NCBI GenBank assembly: GCA_021324095.1
Contig: JAJPJT010000006.1
Coordinates: 1 to 34,416, forward strand
Direction: 5' to 3'
Length of the DNA: 34,416 nucleotides
DNA from: Gammaproteobacteria bacterium
Lineage (GTDB): Bacteria > Pseudomonadota > Gammaproteobacteria > Xanthomonadales > Rhodanobacteraceae
In this document: in pieces, positions 25,916-34,416 of the stretch
How positions within the stretch are numbered: the stretch's first letter is position 1
How the letters are laid out: the number at the start of each line of letters is the position of its first letter
Made by a program: the position numbers and the translations under genes
The notes under the pieces: generated by a model
What the model was told of the DNA's origin: nothing
Seen by the model: only the letters and a program-made list of their open reading frames with translations
Database searches by the model: none

Positions 25916-26105
25916 CGGAGAGTCTCCTCGTTGTTGATTCTTCAGCTCCGCGCTTTCGGCACGACGCCGTGTTTCCCTTGACCGCAAGATTACTGCGCGG
26001 ATTCTAGGCCGTTTGTCTTATGCCGACCCATTCCGCTACGGCTGCGTCAGTTTAGCAAAAAACAAACAATTTAGTCATGACCGCCCCTTTTTGTTCATGG
26101 AGAAC
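25916..26105. other. AT-richer spacer between ompA-like gene and prpD
   Basis: This 190-bp intergenic region includes an A-rich stretch (TTAGCAAAAAACAAACAATTTAG), unusual for this GC-rich window. It is probably the upstream promoter/UP region of the porin gene. No gene is supported, and no terminator for the prpD transcript is evident. Confidence 0.4.
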
Positions 26106-27569
26106 TCAGGAGGAAGGAGCCACAGCGAATAAGTCCATGAATTCCGGCACCGTCGTGGCCAGCAGAGTCTCCGTTTGTTCACAAACATGAACAATCCGGT
26201 CGGCTTGAGCGTCCGACAGATGCCCAGCCAAGGCGCGGCGGAACTTTTCCAGCAACACGGGAATGCCCTCTGCGCGGCGCCGGCGGTGGCCGATCGGGTA
26301 ATCGATCGAGACCTTTCCCGTTTTCGAACCGTCCTTGAAGAAAACCTGCACCGAATTGCCGATATAACGTTTCTCCGGATCGAAATAATCCCTGGTGAAT
26401 TGCGGGTTTTCCTTCACCGTCATTTTCGCGCGCAAGCCATCGATACACGGGTCGGCAGCGATCGTGTCACCGTAATCTTCGGCCACCAGCCGCCCGAAGA
26501 TCAGCGGTACCGCCACCATGTACTGGATGCAATGATCGCGATCGGCGTAGTTGGCGAGCGGGCCGGTCTTGTCGATGATGCGTGCGCCGGCTTCCTGGGT
26601 TTCGATCTCGACGCGCTCGATGTCGTCGATGCGGTCCTTGACTTCCGGATGCAGCTTCATCGCGCACTCCACCGCGGTCTGCGCGTGGAACTCGGCCGGA
26701 TAGCTGATCTTGAACAGCACGTTTTCCATCACGTAGCTGCCGAACGGCCGTTCGAACTCAAATGGCTTTCCGCCGAAAGCGACGTCGTAAAAGCCCCAGG
26801 TCTTCGCGCTCAGCGCCGACGGGTAGCTCGGCTCGTCGGTGGTGACGGCATTCAAGGCGTGGATCACCGCGCGCCGGCAGGCATCGCCCGCGGCCCAGCT
26901 CTTGCGCGGACCGGTGTTGGGTGCGTGCCGGTAGGTGCGCAGCGAACCGTTGTCGATCCAACTGTTCGACACGGCGGTGATCACCTGCTCGCGATCGCCG
27001 CCCAGCATGGCCGCCGCCACCGCGGTCGAGGCCAGCCGCACCAGGATCACGTGGTCCATGCCGGCCCGATTGAAGCTGTTCTTCAATGCATAGCAACCCT
27101 GGATTTCGTGCGCCTTGATCGCCCAATGCAGCACGTCGCGGATCGTCAGCGGTTTACGGCCGTTGCGCAGATTGCTGCGCGACAGCCAGTCCGCTACTGC
27201 CAGTATCGTGCCGAGGTTGTCGGAGGGGTGGCCCCATTCGGCCGCGAGCCAGGTGTCGTTGAAGTCCAGCCAACGAATCTGGGTGCCGATGCAGAACGCG
27301 GCCTGCGCGGGATCGAGTTCCAGCGCGGTGCCGGGCACCTTCGTACCGCCCGCGAGCGTCGCACCAGGCACGATCGGCGCGAGGTGCTTCACGCACTGCG
27401 GGAACTTCATCGCCAGCATCGCGCAGCCCAGCGCATCCATCAGCATGTAGCGCGCGGTGTCCCAGGCCTCCGGCGACTCGATGTGGTAGTCGAGCACGTA
27501 ATCGGCCACGTCCAGCAGGGCTTGATCGGGCGCGGGGCGTGTCGCGGAACGGATATCGGCGTGGCTCAC
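26106..27569 (-). CDS. prpD: 2-methylcitrate dehydratase, MmgE/PrpD family
   Basis: This 487-residue PrpD is close to the 483 residues of E. coli PrpD. It dehydrates 2-methylcitrate to 2-methyl-cis-aconitate in the methylcitrate cycle of propionate breakdown. Recognisable segments are IRWLDFNDTWLAAEWGHPSDNLG, the alpha-helical core IKAHEIQGCYALKNSFNRAGMDHVILV, and the lid-domain SYPAEFHAQTAVECAMKLHPEV and KENPQFTRDYFDPEKRYIGNSV. The start is a GTG at 27569 (VSHADIRS) with AGGA upstream; the long open extension before it lacks family similarity and crosses the riboswitch region. No prpB, prpC, prpF or acnD gene lies alongside, so the enzyme is isolated here. Confidence 0.92.
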   Translation of the reverse strand: MSHADIRSATRPAPDQALLDVADYVLDYHIESPEAWDTARYMLMDALGCAMLAMKFPQCVKHLAPIVPGATLAGGTKVPGTALELDPAQAAFCIGTQIRWLDFNDTWLAAEWGHPSDNLGTILAVADWLSRSNLRNGRKPLTIRDVLHWAIKAHEIQGCYALKNSFNRAGMDHVILVRLASTAVAAAMLGGDREQVITAVSNSWIDNGSLRTYRHAPNTGPRKSWAAGDACRRAVIHALNAVTTDEPSYPSALSAKTWGFYDVAFGGKPFEFERPFGSYVMENVLFKISYPAEFHAQTAVECAMKLHPEVKDRIDDIERVEIETQEAGARIIDKTGPLANYADRDHCIQYMVAVPLIFGRLVAEDYGDTIAADPCIDGLRAKMTVKENPQFTRDYFDPEKRYIGNSVQVFFKDGSKTGKVSIDYPIGHRRRRAEGIPVLLEKFRRALAGHLSDAQADRIVHVCEQTETLLATTVPEFMDLFAVAPSS

Positions 27570-27659
27570 GGGTGTTTTCCTGTCCAAGGCTGGTAATGCC
27601 AACCGATCATTTTGCCAGACCGCTGGCCTTGACTGCCGACTCGCCACCCCGCAACAATC

Positions 27660-27780
27660 ATCGGGTTGCCCCGAAAGGGAGTAGCACCGGGCCCGGTCCT
27701 GATCCGGGTTCGCGTGGCGGTCGTCAACACGGACCCTCATGGTTCCGGTCGCCACGGCGGTTCCCCACCGCGCGCGAGAC
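27660..27780 (+). ncRNA. yybP-ykoY (Mn2+) riboswitch candidate
   Basis: The 5' UTR of the downstream TerC/YjbE gene carries the conserved landmarks of this aptamer. GAAAGGGAGTAGC lies at 27673-27685, followed by a P2 hairpin (CCCGG-TCCTGAT-CCGGG, 27692-27708). A long P3 arm follows: GTGGC...GCCAC (27714-27755), enclosing TCGTCAACACGGACC (27721-27735), the second metal-binding loop. A downstream hairpin (GCGGT-TCCCC-ACCGC, 27757-27771) may belong to the expression platform. This class senses Mn2+ and often controls Mn efflux and TerC-like proteins, which fits the gene 65 bp downstream. Boundaries are approximate. Confidence 0.85.
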
Positions 27781-27844
27781 TTTCGTTCTTCCCGTGCCGC
27801 ACAAGCGGCCGCGGGAGGTTCGATCGTTGCCGCCAGGAGAACCC

Positions 27845-28585
27845 ATGTCCCCCATCCAAGCCGTGTTTCAGAACCCCCTCGACGCCGCGTTCTGGAGCGG
27901 GCTGGGTTCAATCATCCTCATCGACCTCGTGCTCGCCGGCGACAACGCGATCGTGATCGCGCTCGCAGCGCGCAATCTTCCCGAGCACCACCGCTTCCGC
28001 GCGATTTTCTGGGGCACGGTCGGCGCGATAGCGGTTCGCGTGGGGATGACCGCGGGGGTGATCTGGCTGCTGAAGATTCCCGGCCTGATGCTCATTGGTG
28101 GATTCGTGCTGATTCCCATCGCGATGCGTCTGCTGCTGCAGGACGAGCACAGTGGCAACCCGCGCCACCCGATGCGCCGCGCCACCGACTTCTGGAGCGC
28201 AATCGGCACGATCATGTTGGCCGACGCACTGATGGGACTGGACAACGTGCTGGCGATCGCCGGCGCGTCGGGCGGCCATCTGGGCCTCGTCGCGCTCGGA
28301 TTGCTGATCAGTGTGCCGCTGGTGGTCTGGGGCTCAACCCTGCTCTTGAAGCTGATCGAACGCTGGCCCGTGATCATCTACATCGGCGCGGCCGCGATCG
28401 CGTGGACCGCCGCGCGCATGATTACGCGCGACGATCTCGTGAGTGGCTGGTTCGATGCGCACGATTCCTTGCGCTACTTGGTGGATGCGGTGCTGGTGGT
28501 GGGCGTCACCGGCATCGGCTGGTGGGTGCGGCGGCGGCGGACAGCACGCGGGCGCCAGGCAAGCGTCGACAGCGGATCAGAATGA
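27845..28585 (+). CDS. TerC/YjbE-family integral membrane protein
   Basis: This 246-residue polytopic protein of the TerC superfamily (YjbE type) has about seven membrane segments. The hallmark acidic motifs within membranes are ILIDLVLAGDNAIVIALAARNLP near the N-terminus and MLADALMGLDNVLAIAGASGG in the second half. These aspartates and asparagines are thought to bind metal ions. TerC-family proteins linked to yybP-ykoY riboswitches take part in manganese export or metalation of exported proteins, so a Mn2+-related role is likely. AGGAG lies six bases before the ATG. Its last nine bases overlap the end of the convergent DUF924 gene. Confidence 0.92.
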   Translation: MSPIQAVFQNPLDAAFWSGLGSIILIDLVLAGDNAIVIALAARNLPEHHRFRAIFWGTVGAIAVRVGMTAGVIWLLKIPGLMLIGGFVLIPIAMRLLLQDEHSGNPRHPMRRATDFWSAIGTIMLADALMGLDNVLAIAGASGGHLGLVALGLLISVPLVVWGSTLLLKLIERWPVIIYIGAAAIAWTAARMITRDDLVSGWFDAHDSLRYLVDAVLVVGVTGIGWWVRRRRTARGRQASVDSGSE

Positions 28586-29116
28586 CGATCCGGGTTCCTG
28601 CAGGAACGTCCGTTCATCGGGCGTGGATTGGCGGCCGAGCACCTGGTTTCGGTGCGGGAAACGGCCGAAACGATCGATGATCGCCTTGTGTTTCAACTCG
28701 AATTTGTAATTGCCCTCGAGACCCGGCTGCCGGAACAGACGCTCGGCGTCAGCGTGGATGACGCGCGACTCCGAATGCATGAAAGGCATGTACAGGAAGG
28801 CCCGGCGCGCCGCAGGCATGTCCCGATCGGCGTCCGCGCGAATCGCCTCCTGCGCCAAGGCGAGCGCCAGGGCATCGGTCGCGAACGCCCGCGGGCTGCC
28901 GCGAAAAAGGTTCCGCGAAAACTGGTCCAGCACGATGATTTCGGCGAGTCGCCCGTCAGGCGCGGCGCGCCACATCGACAGTTCGCAGCGCGCCGCAGCT
29001 TCATGCACATCCGCAAAACGTTCGCGGATCGCGCGATCGAATGCCGCATCCGTACGGAAATGCTGTTCCGGAGTCGCTTGTTCGAACCAGAATTCCAGGA
29101 CCTCTTGCGGGTTCAC
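28577..29116 (-). CDS. DUF924 family protein
   Basis: This 179-residue, all-helical soluble protein matches the DUF924 (COG3803) family by EVLEFWFEQATPEQHFRTD, RAIRERF, IIVLDQFSRNLFRGSPRAFATD and the late HRNQVLGRQSTPDERTFL. The biochemical role of the family is unknown; its repeats resemble TPR-like helices. The start is a GTG at 29116 with GAGG eight bases upstream. It lies 37 bp after the polytopic membrane protein gene on the same strand, perhaps cotranscribed, and its 3' end overlaps the convergent TerC-family gene by nine bases. Confidence 0.88.
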   Translation of the reverse strand: MNPQEVLEFWFEQATPEQHFRTDAAFDRAIRERFADVHEAAARCELSMWRAAPDGRLAEIIVLDQFSRNLFRGSPRAFATDALALALAQEAIRADADRDMPAARRAFLYMPFMHSESRVIHADAERLFRQPGLEGNYKFELKHKAIIDRFGRFPHRNQVLGRQSTPDERTFLQEPGSSF

Positions 29117-29153
29117 CGATCCGGCCTCACCGTTTTCGTCGGATCGACCATTA

Positions 29154-29999
29154 TCACGTCCAACCCTTCGACGGCTTCGGGCGAAATGCGTCGGCGACCA
29201 GTTGGTTGTCAAAACCCGTCGGCGCCTCGCCGTTCGCGGCGTAGAGGTAGATCGCCACCTGGTAAATCGTCTGCAAGGTGGATTGCACCAGCGCCAAGGC
29301 AACCAGCCAGATCACCAGGATTGCCCCGACTATGAGCATTGCAGCCTGGCCCACCTGCAGGACCAGGAAGAACAGGATCGCCGCCGGCACGATTCCGAAC
29401 AGGGCGAACAGCAGTCCGAAACTCACGTTGCCGATGATCTGCTCGCCCCACGTGCTCTTCAGCATCTCCACCGAGCGCTTGTAGGACTCGATCGGGCCGC
29501 TGCCCTCGGCCACCAGCACCGGCACCACCAGGAACGAAGTGACCGACCAAGCCATGCCCAGCAATCCGACGACGATGCGGCCGATGAATCCGACCTTCTG
29601 TTCCAGGAGGCGAAGCAGGATACCGACGGTGCTCGTCAGCAGCGCCCAGCCTAGGATCTGCGGCAAGCGTTGCCAGGCGAAGGCGAGCCCGTACCCGAGC
29701 GTCGGCTGGCCGCCGGCGATCTGCTTCAACACGCAGGCGATCAGCGCCGAGTTGAAGAAGATGATCACGAAATAATCGAGGAAGTAAAACACGAACAGGG
29801 GCAGGTACATCTGCGGCGAGAACCGCACCGGCCCCGTCGGGTGGCCGCCCATTTCGATGAACATGGGCACGGCAAACAACGCGATGATGATCGCCAAAGC
29901 CACGCCGGAGATCAGTGGAAACACGATCAGGCGCTTGTCCTGCTTCAACATCTCCCAGGAAGCGCCCATCAACTGCCAGGTGCGCGCGAACCTGCCCAT
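29154..29999 (-). CDS. Polytopic membrane protein, DUF6159-like
   Basis: This 281-residue inner-membrane protein has about six hydrophobic helices: VFPLISGVALAIIIALFAV, MYLPLFVFYFLDYFVIIFF, ILGWALLTSTVGILL, VVGLLGMAWSVTSFLVVPV, LLFALFGIVPAAILFFLVL and MLIVGAILVIWLVALALV. The opening FARTWQLMGASWEMLKQDKRLIVFPL and the central VPVLVAEGSGPIESYKRSVEMLKSTWGEQ match a widespread family of unknown function (DUF6159-like). No catalytic motif is visible. The ATG at 29999 is used; a long frame upstream is a shadow of the S9 peptidase. It lies 68 bp after the peptidase gene on the same strand. Confidence 0.82.
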   Translation of the reverse strand: MGRFARTWQLMGASWEMLKQDKRLIVFPLISGVALAIIIALFAVPMFIEMGGHPTGPVRFSPQMYLPLFVFYFLDYFVIIFFNSALIACVLKQIAGGQPTLGYGLAFAWQRLPQILGWALLTSTVGILLRLLEQKVGFIGRIVVGLLGMAWSVTSFLVVPVLVAEGSGPIESYKRSVEMLKSTWGEQIIGNVSFGLLFALFGIVPAAILFFLVLQVGQAAMLIVGAILVIWLVALALVQSTLQTIYQVAIYLYAANGEAPTGFDNQLVADAFRPKPSKGWT

Positions 30000-30067
30000 G
30001 TCGGAATCCCCGCTGTCGAGTTTCAATGCGGCATCCTGCCCGGCACCCCTCCCGAACCGGTGTTGCA

Positions 30068-32050
30068 CTACTCGAGATACTTCTTCATCCAGCCTACCCA
30101 GCGCCGATACACGTCCGTCTGCTGCACGATGTCGCCGGGGAAATGCGTATCGGCAGGATACGCCCAAAATTCCACCGTGACACCGTTGTCGCGCAGGCCG
30201 TGATACCACTCGTAGCTGTTGACCAGCGGGACATTGGAATCGCCGACATCGCCCATGATCAGGGTAGGTGCCTTGACGTTGCGGACGGACGTGATCGGTG
30301 ACTGCTGCCGCCAGATCTCCCAGCCCTCGTTCGTCCAGGGCGTACTGCCGAAGAAATACACGTCGCCCATCTGGTAATAGGCGATCGTGTAATCCATGAC
30401 CCAGTCCGTCAGCGCCGCTCCGGACACCGCTGCCTTCCACGCGTCGTAATGACCGGTCAGCCAGGTCGTCATGTAGCCGCCGTAGGACCATCCCGATACG
30501 CCGATGCGGTTCTTGTCCACGATTCCGAGCTTTTCGACCGCGGCGACGCCAGCCATCACGTCCTGGCCAGGACCTTCGCCGGTGTTGCGGAAGATCGCGT
30601 GCTGGTACGCGTCGCCAAGATTGGTACTGCCGCGGTAGTTGGGCTGGAAAACCAGGAAACCCGCTGCGGACAGCAACTGCGCCAGCGGCGAAAAACGCGT
30701 GGTGGAAGCGCTTTCCGGACCGCCATGGATCAACAGGACCAGCGGAGCGGCTTTGCCCTTGCGATAACCAACCGGGTACGTCAGCGCACCGTCCTCGTCG
30801 AAGCCGTCGTTCTTCCACTGCACCGATTCCGTCCGTCCGAGTTCGAGCTTGTCCACAAACGCGTTGACGTCGGTCAAGCGGCGCGGCTTCGCGTTCGGCA
30901 AGGTCATCACGTACAGCTCGTCCGGGTGCGTCGGGGTGCTGCCCAGAAACGCAATTTCGCCGTTCTTCGCGACCGTGAATTGGCTGCCTGCCGCGATATC
31001 GCCGAGCTGGAGCACCCGCGCGGCGCCGTTCAGCGGTTGCTCCCACAGCACCGAATTCGTGCCGAGTTCTCCCTGCAACAGCAGCGCCTTGCCGTTCGAC
31101 AGCCATGCATATGCATTGAAGTTGCGCGCCAGCGCCGCGGTTGCGTCGCGGGCCGGGCCGTTGCCGCCGACGTATACGGCGTTGCCGTTGTTCTCGTCGC
31201 CGTTGCGCGCGCGCAGGAAGGCGAACGTGTTGCTGTCCGGCGCATATGCGAAGTCGTTGGCGCCCCGATCGGAAACCAGCGTCGTGGGCTTGCCATGTCC
31301 GGATGCCGGCACTTCGGCGATCACCGAGCGAAACGAGGGTCCCCAGTAGGGACTCGGAAATTTCGTGAAAACGATGAACTTGCCATCGTGGCTCCACACC
31401 AGCGGGGTCGCGCCTTCCTGCTCGGTCTGGAGCGAGAAAGAGCCTTCCGTCAGCCGGGTCGGCGTGCCACCAGCCGCGTCGACCACCCACAGGTGCCAAG
31501 GCGCAACGGCTTCGCGAAGCAGGAAATTGCCGTCGGTCACCTGGAAGGCCTTGTCGTGTTCCTTGATTGCCTTTTCATTGACTGGTGGATCCTGGGTGAT
31601 GTAGGCAATTCGGCTGCTGTCGGGACTCCAGGTGAACTCCACGACGCCTTCCTTCACCTCGGTGATGCGCTGGGCGTCGCCGCCCGCCAGCGGCATGACA
31701 TAGATCTGCTTCTTCTTGCTCTTCGAATCTTTCGCGAGAAACGCGAGGAGCGTGCCGTCCGGCGACCAGCGCGGCATGGACACGTTCTCGCGATCGTGCG
31801 TCAGCGTCCGGCGCGCCGCCGTCGCAACAGTGACCACGTCGATTTCGCTCTTGTTCTTGTCGGTCTTCCAGTCCGGCGTCGAGACCACCAACGCGATGGA
31901 TTTGCCGTCGGGCGAAATCTGCGGATCCGACAACCGCACCAGCTTCTGCAAATCGTCCAACTGGAACGGCGTGGCGGCTGCCGACAACGCCAGCATACCG
32001 CCGACCAGAACCACCAGCGCAACCAGCCATCCGATACGCACGCGCACCAT
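30068..32050 (-). CDS. Secreted S9-family prolyl-oligopeptidase-like peptidase
   Basis: This 660-residue serine peptidase has an N-terminal signal or anchor (RIGWLVALVVLVGGMLALSAAA). A WD40/TolB-like beta-propeller follows, with repeated SPDGKSIALV, WSPDGTLLAFLA and WSPDSSRIAYI units, then a C-terminal alpha/beta-hydrolase domain from about residue 425. The nucleophile is S522 in GVSGWSYGGYMT. The oxyanion-side LLIHGGPES precedes it, and the acid and histidine are in MGDVGDSNVP and YPADTHFPGD. The domain arrangement matches acylaminoacyl or dipeptidyl peptidases that trim short peptides in the periplasm. AAGGGG lies seven bases before the ATG at 32050. It is divergent from fadH. Confidence 0.93.
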   Translation of the reverse strand: MVRVRIGWLVALVVLVGGMLALSAAATPFQLDDLQKLVRLSDPQISPDGKSIALVVSTPDWKTDKNKSEIDVVTVATAARRTLTHDRENVSMPRWSPDGTLLAFLAKDSKSKKKQIYVMPLAGGDAQRITEVKEGVVEFTWSPDSSRIAYITQDPPVNEKAIKEHDKAFQVTDGNFLLREAVAPWHLWVVDAAGGTPTRLTEGSFSLQTEQEGATPLVWSHDGKFIVFTKFPSPYWGPSFRSVIAEVPASGHGKPTTLVSDRGANDFAYAPDSNTFAFLRARNGDENNGNAVYVGGNGPARDATAALARNFNAYAWLSNGKALLLQGELGTNSVLWEQPLNGAARVLQLGDIAAGSQFTVAKNGEIAFLGSTPTHPDELYVMTLPNAKPRRLTDVNAFVDKLELGRTESVQWKNDGFDEDGALTYPVGYRKGKAAPLVLLIHGGPESASTTRFSPLAQLLSAAGFLVFQPNYRGSTNLGDAYQHAIFRNTGEGPGQDVMAGVAAVEKLGIVDKNRIGVSGWSYGGYMTTWLTGHYDAWKAAVSGAALTDWVMDYTIAYYQMGDVYFFGSTPWTNEGWEIWRQQSPITSVRNVKAPTLIMGDVGDSNVPLVNSYEWYHGLRDNGVTVEFWAYPADTHFPGDIVQQTDVYRRWVGWMKKYLE

Positions 32051-32101
32051 GGAAACACCCCTTCCCCACTCGCGCCGGGAGGCGCGGTGGCGGCAGCATA
32101 G

Positions 32102-34195
<2,094 letters not shown>

Positions 34196-34416
34196 AGCGT
34201 GCGAGATTGCGGCTTTCGCAGCCTGCGATGATCAAGCAAACGTTTTCGTCCCCATATTTGTGATTTTGGTTATTGCGTCACCCCCACGAAAGCGAGACTG
34301 CGTTTGCTGGATGGCAAACGCGAACGCCCCCGGCCTTCGCCGGGGCAGGCTGCGGCGACCCAAAAGGCGAACACCATGGAATAACGCAATAATCCAGATC
34401 CTTCTTGTAACCGGCA
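34196..34416. other. Intergenic region after fadH with two hairpins
   Basis: This 221-bp stretch has no supported gene. It holds a perfect 8-bp stem (GCGTTTGC / GCAAACGC, 34300-34321) directly followed by a REP-like palindrome (34328-34345). Neither is followed by a T run, so they are not classic terminators, though the hairpins may protect the fadH 3' end. Confidence 0.6.
34328..34345 (+). repeat. REP-like palindrome, copy 4
   Basis: CCCCGGC-CTTC-GCCGGGG has the same CGGCCTTCGCCG core as the elements at 398-420 and 851-873, with a 7-bp stem. Flanking bases differ from those copies (it lacks CTGGAT upstream), so it may be a different subfamily. Confidence 0.65.

Noticed and set aside
27570..27911. 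N-terminal extension of prpD
   Set aside because: It lacks PrpD similarity, is antisense to the riboswitch and the start of the TerC-family gene, and a GTG with a ribosome site exists at 27569.
30000..31499. Minus-strand extension of the DUF6159-like frame
   Set aside because: It is a shadow frame of the S9 peptidase gene on the same strand. The ATG at 29999 matches the family start.

Overview
The window reads as chromosomal DNA of a high-GC gammaproteobacterium, most likely a Xanthomonadales member near Rhodanobacteraceae. This is inferred from three things: the miaA-hfq-hflX-hflK-hflC order, a Xanthomonas/Caulobacter-type TonB-dependent receptor beside a GlcNAc (N-acetylglucosamine) catabolic cluster, and REP-like palindromes containing CCCGGCCTTCGCCGGG between genes. 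I see no tRNA, rRNA, CRISPR array, phage gene or transposase.

Left end (1-885): a roughly 197-bp tandem duplication without genes, then REP-like palindromes. A small GIY-YIG nuclease gene follows, flanked by palindromes in opposite orientation. Positions 897-5842 (minus strand) hold the RNA-modification, RNA-chaperone and membrane-quality-control block miaA, hfq, hflX, hflK, hflC. hflX carries an in-frame palindromic insertion in its G domain. Positions 5929-8294 (plus) hold tdh and kbl, the threonine-to-glycine pathway.

The centre (8309-23761) is a locus for chitin or GlcNAc-containing glycans. It contains a secreted SGNH hydrolase and a secreted GH20 hexosaminidase. Next come a flavin-dependent halogenase-like protein and a JmjC/cupin-8 protein, whose role here is unknown. 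They are followed by a TonB-dependent receptor, a glucokinase-family kinase (probable NagK), a NagP-type permease, a LacI-family regulator, a SIS-type GlcN-6-P deaminase (NagB-II) and NagA. The implied route is extracellular trimming, uptake across the outer membrane by the receptor, uptake across the inner membrane by NagP, then phosphorylation, deacetylation and deamination/isomerisation to fructose-6-phosphate. The divergent nagK/nagP spacer holds a perfect 14-bp palindrome, TGACAACGTTGTCA, and a near copy; these are the likely operators of the LacI-type regulator.

The right part (23782-34195) holds an RsuA/RluB-type pseudouridine synthase, an OmpA-family porin with a polyproline linker, and an isolated PrpD. 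A yybP-ykoY (Mn2+) riboswitch candidate precedes a TerC/YjbE-family membrane protein. A DUF924 protein, a polytopic membrane protein, a secreted S9 peptidase and a FadH-type 2,4-dienoyl-CoA reductase complete the window, which ends in palindromic intergenic DNA.

The candidates most worth a second look are the halogenase/cupin pair inside the GlcNAc locus, the GIY-YIG gene bracketed by inverted palindromes, and the palindrome inserted in hflX. All functional calls come from reading the sequence; no database search was run.
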